From Flavihumibacter fluminis (GTDB lineage Bacteria > Bacteroidota > Bacteroidia > Chitinophagales > Chitinophagaceae): DNA of 64,000 nt. The translations under genes were made by a program, and so were the position numbers. The notes under the pieces were generated by a model, which searched no databases, had not been told where the DNA came from, and saw nothing but the letters and a program-made list of their open reading frames with translations. The DNA lies in NCBI RefSeq assembly GCF_021491375.1, contig NZ_JAKEVY010000002.1:806001-870000 (forward strand). Reading direction: 5' to 3'. Shown here in pieces: positions 41,873-50,202 of the stretch (its first letter is position 1; each line of letters opens with the position of its first letter).

Positions 41873-43987
41873 ATGAAATTGTTCCCGGAGTCGGCGATTG
41901 TACAGCTGGAGTTTGATAAAATCAGGACCCTTTTAGAAGCGCATTGTAAAACTGAATATGCCCGCCTGAAAGCGCAGGACCTTCGCATCCATACCAGGTT
42001 ATCTTATATTGAAACAGAACTGCGTCAGACGCATGAATATCGGGGTTTATTGCAGCATGCGGTGTATTTTCCCAATGAGTTTATCGCCAATCTTTCCAAG
42101 GAGTTAAAACTGCTGGGAATCCCGGGCGCGGTCTTATCCGGAGAGCAGTTTGTTCAGGTAAGAAAACTGGCTGAGAATATGGAGCGACTCTTTCGCTGGT
42201 TTGACAACGAACGCAGAGAAACCTATCCCGGTTTAACCCAGGTAATTGAAAACAGTTATTACGAAAAGTCCATACAGGTTGCCATTAATGAGGTGCTGGA
42301 TGAAAATGGCAATGTGCTGGATAATGCCTCCGAGGAATTGAGAAGGATCAGGATCAGCCTGTACAAAAAGCGAAACGATCTGCGAAGAGTTTTTGAACGC
42401 ATCATTCAGAAACTGAATAAGCAGGGATATCTCGCAGACATCGAAGAATCATTCCTGAATGGCAGAAGAGTAGTGGCAGTATTCGCCGAACAGAAACGAT
42501 TGATCAAAGGAATCCTTCACGGCGAGAGTGATACCAGGAAAACAGCCTTCATTGAACCGGAAGAAACCATCGAGCTGAACAATGAAGTTTATTCCCTGGA
42601 AAATGAAGAAAGCAGGGAAGTATACCGTATTCTACGCAGCCTGACCGCGCAGTTATCATCACATGCACCGTTGCTGAATACCTATCTGCAGATCTGTGGT
42701 GAATTTGATTTTATCCGTTCCAAAGCAAGGTTTGCGCAGGATTATAACGGAGAGTACCCGGTAGTATTGGACAAAGCGCATATTCACCTGGTAAATGCGT
42801 ACCATCCGCTGTTATATCTCTATAATAAACGCGCGGAAAAACCAACCATTCCGGTAACACTGACCCTGGATGATAAAAACCGGATACTCGTAATCAGTGG
42901 TCCCAATGCCGGAGGGAAAACGGTAACCATGAAAACGGTTGGCCTAACCCAGATGATGGTGCAGGCCGGATTGCTGGTACCGGTGCATCCTTCCTCGGTT
43001 TTTGGCATCTTCAAGCAACTCATGATTCATATCGGAGATACACAAAGCCTCGAATTTGAATTGAGTACTTATAGTTCGCACCTCAAAAACATGAAACATT
43101 TTATGGAGGTGGCGAATGGTAAAACCTTGTTCTTTATTGATGAACTGGGAAGTGGATCGGATCCTAACCTGGGAGGAGCTTTTGCTGAGGTGATCATGGA
43201 AGAACTTGCGCGTAAGCATGCCATGGGAATAGTAACCACGCACTACCTGAATCTGAAAGTAATGGCGAATAAAACGCCAGGTATTATCAATGGTGCGATG
43301 GCATTCGACGAGGAGAACCTGTTACCCATGTATAAACTTATCATTGGCAAGCCGGGCTCTTCCTATACCTTTTCAATTGCACAACGAATAGGGCTGGATA
43401 AGCGATTGATCGACCGGGCCCGGAGTATGGTGGATGAAGATCATTTCCGACTGGACAAATTGCTAAACAGAACTGAACAGGATCTGCGGGAGCTGGAAAA
43501 AAAGGAAAAGGAACTCAACAAACTGCTGCGTGAAAATGAAAAGCTGAAAAAGGAGATGGAGCAGGTGATGGATAAGGAAAAACATCGCCAGCAGGTGGAA
43601 TTACTGAAGCAGCAGAATAAGATCACCGAAGACCGGATCGCGTACCTTAAAGACATGGAGCGTAAGATCAAACAGATCTTGCTGGAATGGAAAAAAACAG
43701 AAAACAAGGAGAAAGTAATGAAGGAAATGTTCTCCCTGCTATTTAAGAAAGACGACCAGAAGGTAGTCAACAAACTTCAGAAAAAAATTGAATCCAAATT
43801 TGATGAAATCGCTGGTGAAATTGCTGTTGGCAGCAAGGTTAAAATGAAACGCAATCACCAGGTTGGAGAGGTAATTGAGCTCCGCGGTAAACGCGCGGTG
43901 GTAAAAATAGGTCTCTTACCCATGCAGGTAGACCTGAAGGACCTGGTGATGGTGAGGGAGAAGGAAGTGAAAGAACGTGAAAAGTGA
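41873..43987 (+). CDS. mutS2: MutS2-family ATPase lacking the Smr nuclease domain
   Basis: 704 residues from the ATG at 41873. It has MutS III-like lever helices (1-310), then the ATPase with Walker A ISGPNAGGKTVTMKTVG, the Q-loop region MIHIGDTQSLEFELSTYSSH, Walker B TLFFIDELGSGSDP and TTHYLNLK. A long coiled coil at about 540-610 (QDLRELEKKEKELNKLL) and a KOW/SH3-like domain (GSKVKMKRNHQVGEVIELRG) follow. MutS2 usually ends in an Smr domain of about 75 residues; here it is absent, and the tail VREKEVKEREK is encoded by a heptad repeat. Likely acts on branched DNA or on collided ribosomes, without the usual nuclease. Confidence 0.9.
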   Translation: MKLFPESAIVQLEFDKIRTLLEAHCKTEYARLKAQDLRIHTRLSYIETELRQTHEYRGLLQHAVYFPNEFIANLSKELKLLGIPGAVLSGEQFVQVRKLAENMERLFRWFDNERRETYPGLTQVIENSYYEKSIQVAINEVLDENGNVLDNASEELRRIRISLYKKRNDLRRVFERIIQKLNKQGYLADIEESFLNGRRVVAVFAEQKRLIKGILHGESDTRKTAFIEPEETIELNNEVYSLENEESREVYRILRSLTAQLSSHAPLLNTYLQICGEFDFIRSKARFAQDYNGEYPVVLDKAHIHLVNAYHPLLYLYNKRAEKPTIPVTLTLDDKNRILVISGPNAGGKTVTMKTVGLTQMMVQAGLLVPVHPSSVFGIFKQLMIHIGDTQSLEFELSTYSSHLKNMKHFMEVANGKTLFFIDELGSGSDPNLGGAFAEVIMEELARKHAMGIVTTHYLNLKVMANKTPGIINGAMAFDEENLLPMYKLIIGKPGSSYTFSIAQRIGLDKRLIDRARSMVDEDHFRLDKLLNRTEQDLRELEKKEKELNKLLRENEKLKKEMEQVMDKEKHRQQVELLKQQNKITEDRIAYLKDMERKIKQILLEWKKTENKEKVMKEMFSLLFKKDDQKVVNKLQKKIESKFDEIAGEIAVGSKVKMKRNHQVGEVIELRGKRAVVKIGLLPMQVDLKDLVMVREKEVKEREK

Positions 43988-44065
43988 AAGGTGAATATTC
44001 CTATTTCACTTTTCACCTTTCACTTTTCACTATTTTTCACGTCTGACGTTTCACCTTTCACGTTT
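43955..44065. repeat. facing heptad arrays between convergent mutS2 and CBS genes
   Basis: On the plus strand GTGAAAA, GTGAAAG, GTGAATA units start inside the last mutS2 codons. On the minus strand GTGAAAG, GTGAAAC, GTCAGAC and four more GTGAAAN units start right after the CBS-gene stop. Because the two face each other, a perfect 19-bp inverted repeat results (43977-43995 and 44012-44030), which could also terminate transcription both ways. Confidence 0.8.
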
Positions 44066-44495
44066 ACGAGTGTATATAAGATTGCAAATGCGAAATTGTT
44101 TCTTCCTGGTTAGCAATCACCGCTTTGATCACGTCGTTAACGGATATGATGCCAACTAAATAATTGTTATTGAATACCGGCAGGTAGCGGATATTATTGG
44201 CAGACATTAACTGCATACACTCCTCTATGGTGCTATCCGGACTAATACGCGGCAATTCAGTAGACATAATATCATGCACACGGGTATCTGTGGAGGATTT
44301 GCCTTTCAGGATTACTTTACGCGCATAATCACGCTCGGTAAGAATTCCATTATACTGACCATCGGAATCAATCACCAGGATAGATCCAATGTTGTGATCG
44401 CTCATGATCTTGAGCGCATCGAGTACGGTAGTGTTGGGAACCACACTAACCAGGTGCCTGTTCTTTCGGGCGAGGATGTCTGCTACTTTTTTCAT
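44064..44495 (-). CDS. tandem CBS-domain protein
   Basis: 143 residues made of two CBS repeats: VVPNTTVLDALKIMSDHNIGSILVIDSDGQYNGILTERD-like region at about 20-60, and ISPDSTIEECMQLMSANNIRYLPVF at about 84-125. The pair forms one Bateman module that typically binds adenine nucleotides. No enzymatic domain is attached, so it may sense energy charge or regulate a partner. It stands alone, convergent to mutS2 and divergent from the GH63-like gene. Confidence 0.9.
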   Translation of the reverse strand: MKKVADILARKNRHLVSVVPNTTVLDALKIMSDHNIGSILVIDSDGQYNGILTERDYARKVILKGKSSTDTRVHDIMSTELPRISPDSTIEECMQLMSANNIRYLPVFNNNYLVGIISVNDVIKAVIANQEETISHLQSYIHS

Positions 44496-44593
44496 ATCGA
44501 AACTTTAGAGTTCCCTTTAAGTTACATATTTATTCCGATAATACGAAAAGCAGGGGAGTCCTTATCTTTACTGCTGAACCGAAACGAGAATAG

Positions 44594-47206
44594 ATGAACG
44601 AAGAGCAGCAACGACTAAATGATCCGAAATGGAAAAGGTGGGGTCCCTATGTGTCTGATCGTCAATGGGGTACAGTAAGGGAAGATTATAGTGAAGATGG
44701 AAATACCTGGGAATATGTTACCTATGATATGGCCAGATCCTATGCTTATCGCTGGGGAGAAGATGGAATTGGCGGCATATCGGATCATCACCAGACACTC
44801 TGTTTCTCATTAGGGCTCTGGAACAAAAAAGATCCCTGGATCAAGGAGCGCTTATTTGGCCTTACAGGTCCAAGGGGAAATCATGGGGAAGATGTAAAGG
44901 AACTCTATTATTATTTGGATTCCACCCCAACCCATTCCTACATGAAGATGTTGTATAAATATCCTCAACAGCCCTTTCCATACGACTTATTATATGCTGA
45001 AAATGATCGCAGAAGCCGGGAAGAATCAGAATATGAATTGCTGGATACGGGCATCTTTGACAACGGAGATTATTTTGATGTTTTCATTGAATACGCGAAA
45101 GCAAGTCCGACTGATATCCTTATCAAAATTTCAGTAGCCAATCGCCACAAGGAAGCTGCAGGGATTTCCTTATTGCCAACCCTTTGGTTTCGCAATACGT
45201 GGTCCTGGGGACGCGACGATTACAAACCTGAAATGCATGCGGAGGGCAGCAATATAATCGCCAATCACCGTAAGATGGGAACCTATCACCTTTATTGCAA
45301 TGGGAACCCGGAGTTGCTGTTTTGTGAAAACGAAACCAATGCAAAACGACTCTACGGAAAGAAAGGGATTCAGCCCTATGCAAAGGATGGGGTCAATGAT
45401 TATATCGTTCAGCGAAAAAGAACCGTAGTAAATAAAGCCAAAACAGGCACCAAGGCAGCAGCCCATTACAACCTGATGCTTCGGGCAGGCGAAACTGTTA
45501 GTTTGCAATTAAGGTTGAGTAAGGAAGCACTGGATTATCCCTTTCATGATTTCGATGCCATCTTCTGGCAGCGCCTTGCTGAAGCGGATGGTTTTTACGC
45601 AGATAAGCAGCGTGTGGTATTGTCGCAGGAGGATCGCATGATTCAGCGGCAGGCATTTGCCGGAATGCTTTGGAGTAAGCAATTTTACTACTACGATGTG
45701 GAGCAATGGATGCAGGGAGACCCCAATAAGCCTGCACCTTTTAACCGGGCCTGGGGCCGGAACAACGATTGGACACATCTCAACAATGCGGATATAATAT
45801 CGATGCCTGATAAATGGGAATACCCCTGGTATGCAGCCTGGGACCTGGCTTTTCATTGCATACCGTTGGCTTACCTCGATCCCAGTTTTGCAAAAGGGCA
45901 GATCAGTTTGCTCACGAAGGAATGGTACATGCATCCCAATGGACAGTTCCCTGCCTATGAATGGAATTTTGGTGATGTAAACCCACCTGTTCATGCATGG
46001 GCTACCTGGCGGGTGTATGAAATTGACAAGATCAATAATGGCGGAGTTGGCGATCTGAAGTTCCTGGAATCAGTCTATCATAAACTCCTCCTGAATTTCA
46101 CGTGGTGGGTTAACCGAAAAGACCACGATGGTAACAATATTTTCCAGGGTGGATTCCTTGGACTGGATAACATTGGTGTATTTGATCGCAGTGCGCCGTT
46201 GCCTGGTGGCGGACACCTGGAGCAAAGCGATGGAACATCCTGGATGGCGATGTACTGTCTTAACCTGTTGCGCATGTCACTGGAATTGGCCAAGCACAAT
46301 CATGTATATGCAGATATGGCGACGAAGTTCTTCGAACATTTTGTTTATATCGCCAAAGCCATGAACAGTTTTGGTGCCAAAGGAAATGGATTGTGGGATG
46401 AGGAGGATCAGTTTTATTACGATGTGCTTAAAAAACCGGATGGGTCGGAACAAACACTCAGAGTGCGCTCCATGGTCGGAATCATTCCTCTTTTTGCAGT
46501 GGAAGTAATCGAGCATGAACTCTTTCAGCAAATTCCGGAATTCGTGGAAAGGATGGATTGGTTTCTGAAAAATAAATCCGCTTATGCCTCTGTAATTTCC
46601 GAATGGTCAAATATGCTCTCCAATTCCAAGCACCTGCTTTCCCTGATCCGGGCAGATAAATTGGTTGCTATACTTACCCGCCTTTTAGATGAGACCGAGT
46701 TTTTGAGTGACTACGGATTAAGAGCGCTTTCCAAATACCATGAAGATCATCCCTATGAGATCAGGGTGGACGGGAATCGCTTTGGTGTAAAATACCTCCC
46801 TGCAGAATCGGACAGCAGCATGTTTGGAGGAAATTCCAACTGGCGGGGCCCAATTTGGTTTCCGCTTAACTACCTGTTGATCGAATCGCTTCAACGCTAT
46901 CATTTCTATTATGGCGATGCATTGAAAGTTGAATATCCAACCGGTAGTGGAAAATTTCTGAACCTCGACCAGGTAGCTGATGAAATTTCCAGTCGCCTCC
47001 TGAAAATATTCAGAAGGGATGAGCAGGGAAGAAGGGCTGTATTTGGTCACTATGATCTGTTACAGAAAGATCCCTATTTCAAGGATTATATTCTGTTTTT
47101 TGAGTACTTCCATGGCGATAATGGAAGGGGTGTGGGTGCTTCCCATCAAACCGGGTGGACCGGACTGGTATCTAAATTATTACACCCCAGGCATCCCGGA
47201 TCATGA
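44594..47206 (+). CDS. MGH1-like / GH63-type glucosidase
   Basis: 870-residue cytoplasmic-type glycosidase (no signal peptide) with the (alpha/alpha)6 barrel of the MGH1-like/GH63 family. Family-typical segments include GEDGIGGISDHHQTLCFSLGLWN, KWEYPWYAAWDLAFHCIPLA, WNFGDVNPPVHAWATWRVYE, and near the C terminus SSMFGGNSNWRGPIWFPLNYLL with the acidic and aromatic residues of the -1 subsite. Substrates of relatives include mannosylglycerate, glucosylglycerate and short alpha-glucosides. First gene of a cluster with 4-base overlaps. A TATCTTTA box (one mismatch) lies 26 bases upstream. Confidence 0.85.
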   Translation: MNEEQQRLNDPKWKRWGPYVSDRQWGTVREDYSEDGNTWEYVTYDMARSYAYRWGEDGIGGISDHHQTLCFSLGLWNKKDPWIKERLFGLTGPRGNHGEDVKELYYYLDSTPTHSYMKMLYKYPQQPFPYDLLYAENDRRSREESEYELLDTGIFDNGDYFDVFIEYAKASPTDILIKISVANRHKEAAGISLLPTLWFRNTWSWGRDDYKPEMHAEGSNIIANHRKMGTYHLYCNGNPELLFCENETNAKRLYGKKGIQPYAKDGVNDYIVQRKRTVVNKAKTGTKAAAHYNLMLRAGETVSLQLRLSKEALDYPFHDFDAIFWQRLAEADGFYADKQRVVLSQEDRMIQRQAFAGMLWSKQFYYYDVEQWMQGDPNKPAPFNRAWGRNNDWTHLNNADIISMPDKWEYPWYAAWDLAFHCIPLAYLDPSFAKGQISLLTKEWYMHPNGQFPAYEWNFGDVNPPVHAWATWRVYEIDKINNGGVGDLKFLESVYHKLLLNFTWWVNRKDHDGNNIFQGGFLGLDNIGVFDRSAPLPGGGHLEQSDGTSWMAMYCLNLLRMSLELAKHNHVYADMATKFFEHFVYIAKAMNSFGAKGNGLWDEEDQFYYDVLKKPDGSEQTLRVRSMVGIIPLFAVEVIEHELFQQIPEFVERMDWFLKNKSAYASVISEWSNMLSNSKHLLSLIRADKLVAILTRLLDETEFLSDYGLRALSKYHEDHPYEIRVDGNRFGVKYLPAESDSSMFGGNSNWRGPIWFPLNYLLIESLQRYHFYYGDALKVEYPTGSGKFLNLDQVADEISSRLLKIFRRDEQGRRAVFGHYDLLQKDPYFKDYILFFEYFHGDNGRGVGASHQTGWTGLVSKLLHPRHPGS

Positions 47207-48363
47207 GACTAATCATTCGTTTACTCCCGGCTGTGAGTTTGCTCTTTCCTTTGCTGCTGCATGCGCAGGATAAGTCGGGCCCTGCTGCGCCTAAAACCGC
47301 CCGTGAGCTTGGGTTGGAAATTGGTGTTATGGCAACTGGAAAATGGAATGCCATAACGGATGTTACAGGGGTTAAAGTTGGCCATCATACACTTGTTCAG
47401 GGTGATTCAGTTCGGACAGGTGTAACCGTTATCCTGCCTCATAGTGGCAATCTGTTTCAGGAAAAAGTTCCGGCGGCCATTTTTGTAGGCAATGGATTTG
47501 GCAAACTGGCCGGTTCAACACAGGTAATGGAACTTGGTAACCTGGAGACTCCAATCGCACTTACCAATACGCTTAGTGTTCCGGTTGCGATGCAGGCATT
47601 GGTCAACCATACACTGCAACAACCCGGCAATGAATCGGTACAATCAGTTAATGCATTGGTTGGAGAAACCAACGATGGTTGGTTAAATGATATCCGTGGC
47701 ATGCATCTGAAAGAGGAGCATGTCTGGAAAGCAATTGCGGCTGCAGATTCCGGTAAGGTGGAACAGGGCACAGTAGGAGCCGGTACAGGAACCGTTTGTT
47801 TTAATTTTAAAGGAGGGATTGGTACTTCCTCACGTGCACTGCCCGCCAGTTTGGGGGGATATACAGTGGGGGTTTTGGTTCAAACCAATTTTGGGGGTGT
47901 GTTACAAGTGGATGGCATTCCGGTTGGGGAATTATGGAATCAGTTTTCATTTAGTAACCACCTGCAGAATCGGGTGGATGGCTCCTGTATGATTGTGGTG
48001 GCAACCGATGCACCAATTGATGCCCGTAACCTAGAACGACTTGCTAAAAGAGCTTTTATGGGACTTGCCAAAACAGGTGGAATTGCTTCAAATGGAAGCG
48101 GTGATTATGTAATTGCTTTTTCCACATTCAAAGGCAACCGGATTTCCCATAATGCGCCCAACCCGGTGCAGACCATCCAAAACCTCAGCAATGATGGGAT
48201 GTCGCCCCTTTTTATGGCTGCTATTGAAGCCACCGAAGAAGCTATTCTGAACTCTCTCTTTATGGCTGTAACTGTCAAAGGTTATAAAGGAAGAACAATA
48301 TCCTCCATACCCCTGCCCAAATTGCAGGAGCTTTTAAAAACCTATCATAAAATACCCAAATGA
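47203..48363 (+). CDS. exported P1-family (DmpA-like) aminopeptidase
   Basis: 386 residues with a signal peptide (LLPAVSLLFPLLLHAQ). Members of the peptidase P1 family are Ntn-like enzymes that self-cleave before a Ser: the conserved stretch is GTVCFNFKGGIGTSSRAL, with Ser near residue 209. DVTGVKVGHHTLVQGD and the C-terminal NGSGDYVIAFSTF are also typical. Relatives release N-terminal L- or D-amino acids or beta-peptides. Overlaps the glucosidase gene by four bases and the aminotransferase gene by four bases, so expression is coupled. Confidence 0.9.
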   Translation: MRLIIRLLPAVSLLFPLLLHAQDKSGPAAPKTARELGLEIGVMATGKWNAITDVTGVKVGHHTLVQGDSVRTGVTVILPHSGNLFQEKVPAAIFVGNGFGKLAGSTQVMELGNLETPIALTNTLSVPVAMQALVNHTLQQPGNESVQSVNALVGETNDGWLNDIRGMHLKEEHVWKAIAAADSGKVEQGTVGAGTGTVCFNFKGGIGTSSRALPASLGGYTVGVLVQTNFGGVLQVDGIPVGELWNQFSFSNHLQNRVDGSCMIVVATDAPIDARNLERLAKRAFMGLAKTGGIASNGSGDYVIAFSTFKGNRISHNAPNPVQTIQNLSNDGMSPLFMAAIEATEEAILNSLFMAVTVKGYKGRTISSIPLPKLQELLKTYHKIPK

Positions 48364-49178
48364 ACTACGCCTGCATCAATGGAGAATTCTGCAACACCGA
48401 TAATGCAATGATCGGCATTCAGGATATGGCCCTGCAAAGAGGGTATGGCATGTTTGATTTCTTTAAGGTTATGGGTGGACAGCCGGTATTCCTGGATGAC
48501 CATCTAGATCGCTTTTGGGAATCAGCCAGATTACTTCGATTGCCCATTACCCTAAGCAGGGAATCATTAACCAAACAGATTCACCAATTGATTGAGATGA
48601 ATCAATGGTCGGATGCAGGCATCCGGATGACACTTACTGCGGGTTATGCACCGGATGGTTATTCTATTCATGAACCGAATCTATTGATGAGTGGACAATC
48701 TGTTCAACTGCCGGATACCCTGTCAGAAAAGGGCATCCGGTTATTTTCGTATGCACATCAGCGTCAGTTGCCACTGATAAAATCTATTGATTATCTCATG
48801 GCTGTTTGGATACAGGATGAAGTTAAAAAAGCAGGAGCCGATGAAGTGCTCTATCATCAGGGGGGCTGGATCAGCGAGTGTCCGAGGGCCAATATTTTCC
48901 TGGTTACTGCAACAGGTGTACTGGTAACACCGGGAGAGCAGGTATTACAGGGAATAACCAGAAAGAAAATTCTGCAGGTGGCTGAAAAGATCACCAGGAT
49001 TGAAACCCGGCCTGTTCACCTGAATGAATTCAAAACAGCAAGGGAAGCGTTTATTACCAGTACCACCAAATTGCTTACTCCGGTTGCTGTTGTAGACGGA
49101 ATACCGGTAGGAACTGGCGGTCCGGGTGAATTAAGCCGCGTTTTATTTGAAGAATATTCCAAGCTACTACCGGCATGA
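48360..49178 (+). CDS. PLP-dependent class IV aminotransferase
   Basis: 272 residues of fold-type IV (branched-chain, D-amino acid aminotransferase or aminodeoxychorismate lyase). LQRGYGMFDFFKVMGGQPVF is the N-terminal motif; the PLP Lys is in LPLIKSIDYLMAVW; SECPRANIFLVTATG binds the PLP ring; LQGITRKKILQVAE follows. The exact substrate is not decidable by eye. A D-amino acid aminotransferase role would pair well with the upstream P1 peptidase, but this is inference. Confidence 0.9.
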   Translation: MNYACINGEFCNTDNAMIGIQDMALQRGYGMFDFFKVMGGQPVFLDDHLDRFWESARLLRLPITLSRESLTKQIHQLIEMNQWSDAGIRMTLTAGYAPDGYSIHEPNLLMSGQSVQLPDTLSEKGIRLFSYAHQRQLPLIKSIDYLMAVWIQDEVKKAGADEVLYHQGGWISECPRANIFLVTATGVLVTPGEQVLQGITRKKILQVAEKITRIETRPVHLNEFKTAREAFITSTTKLLTPVAVVDGIPVGTGGPGELSRVLFEEYSKLLPA

Positions 49179-50161
49179 ATCGAATCGACCGACTAACAGC
49201 CATATTAATCCAGTTGCAATCCCGGCGGCTTGTAAAAGCGCAGGATATTGCCAACCGGTTTGGTATCAGCCTGCGCACGGTTTATCGGGATATTAAAGCT
49301 ATTGAAGAATCCGGCGTACCAGTAATTGGGGAAGCAGGACAGGGATATAGCATTATGGAGGGATACCGGCTTCCTCCCGTTATGTTCACCAAAGAAGAAG
49401 CGATCTCTTTTCTCACAGCAGAAAAGCTGATGGAGAAGTTTACGGATGCTGGTTCCAGGAATGCCTTTCAATCGGCCATGTATAAAGTGAGGGCTGTTTT
49501 GCGATCCAGCGAAAAAGACCTGCTGGAAAATATGGAAGGGCATATTGAGGTATTGAGTCAGCGTGGTTCCTTATCAGAACAACCGGATCTGAAATTGCAG
49601 CAAACAATTCTAAACAGTGTCGCTACAAAAAAAGCAGTTTCTATCCGCTATTTTTCCAACTATAAAAGGGAGAAAACCAGTCGAATCATTGAACCGCTGG
49701 GTTTGTTTTTCATGGGCGGGCAATGGCACCTGATAGCATATTGCAGGATGCGGGCCGATTACCGCGATTTCAGGCTTGACCGAATCGAAGCCCTGCAACT
49801 CACAGACGAATCTTTTACGAAACAGCATATCAGTCTCCAGGAATATATCAGAAAGTCGGAATCAGAACATCCTATTGAAGAAATAATCATTCGTATTCCG
49901 AAAAAATATCTTCATTACCTGGGCGATCAGAAATTTTATATGGGACTGATACGCGAAACAGACTATGGGGATGAAATGGAATTGCAATTCATGTGCCCCT
50001 CCTTAATGGGATTTGCCCGCTGGGTGATCATGTTCGGCGATATTGCAACCATTTTATATCCTGAAAAACTGCGGCAGGATGTATATAAGATCGCTGCTGG
50101 AGTGCAGGGTAAAATAGAAGCAGCATCTGATACTTTACAACAGCACTCTAGTAAAATTTAA
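49175..50161 (+). CDS. YafY-type HTH/WYL transcriptional regulator
   Basis: 328 residues. An N-terminal HTH_11 domain (RLTAILIQLQSRRLVKAQDI ... RTVYRDIKAIEESGV) is followed by a WYL domain at about 145-215 (AVSIRYFSNYKREKTSRIIEPLG ... WHLIAYCRMRADYRDFRLDR) and a C-terminal WCX-like extension. WYL domains bind small ligands or nucleic acid. It is the last of four genes with 4-base overlaps, so it is a plausible local regulator of the glucosidase-peptidase-aminotransferase cluster. Confidence 0.92.
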   Translation: MNRIDRLTAILIQLQSRRLVKAQDIANRFGISLRTVYRDIKAIEESGVPVIGEAGQGYSIMEGYRLPPVMFTKEEAISFLTAEKLMEKFTDAGSRNAFQSAMYKVRAVLRSSEKDLLENMEGHIEVLSQRGSLSEQPDLKLQQTILNSVATKKAVSIRYFSNYKREKTSRIIEPLGLFFMGGQWHLIAYCRMRADYRDFRLDRIEALQLTDESFTKQHISLQEYIRKSESEHPIEEIIIRIPKKYLHYLGDQKFYMGLIRETDYGDEMELQFMCPSLMGFARWVIMFGDIATILYPEKLRQDVYKIAAGVQGKIEAASDTLQQHSSKI

Positions 50162-50202
50162 GTTGCATATCCTCCTAATTTTACAGGATTTAATTTCTGA
50201 GT

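Noticed and set aside
43955-44065. CRISPR array from short repeats
   Set aside because: Units are 7 bases, degenerate and contiguous, with no spacers of 25-40 bases and no cas genes in the window.
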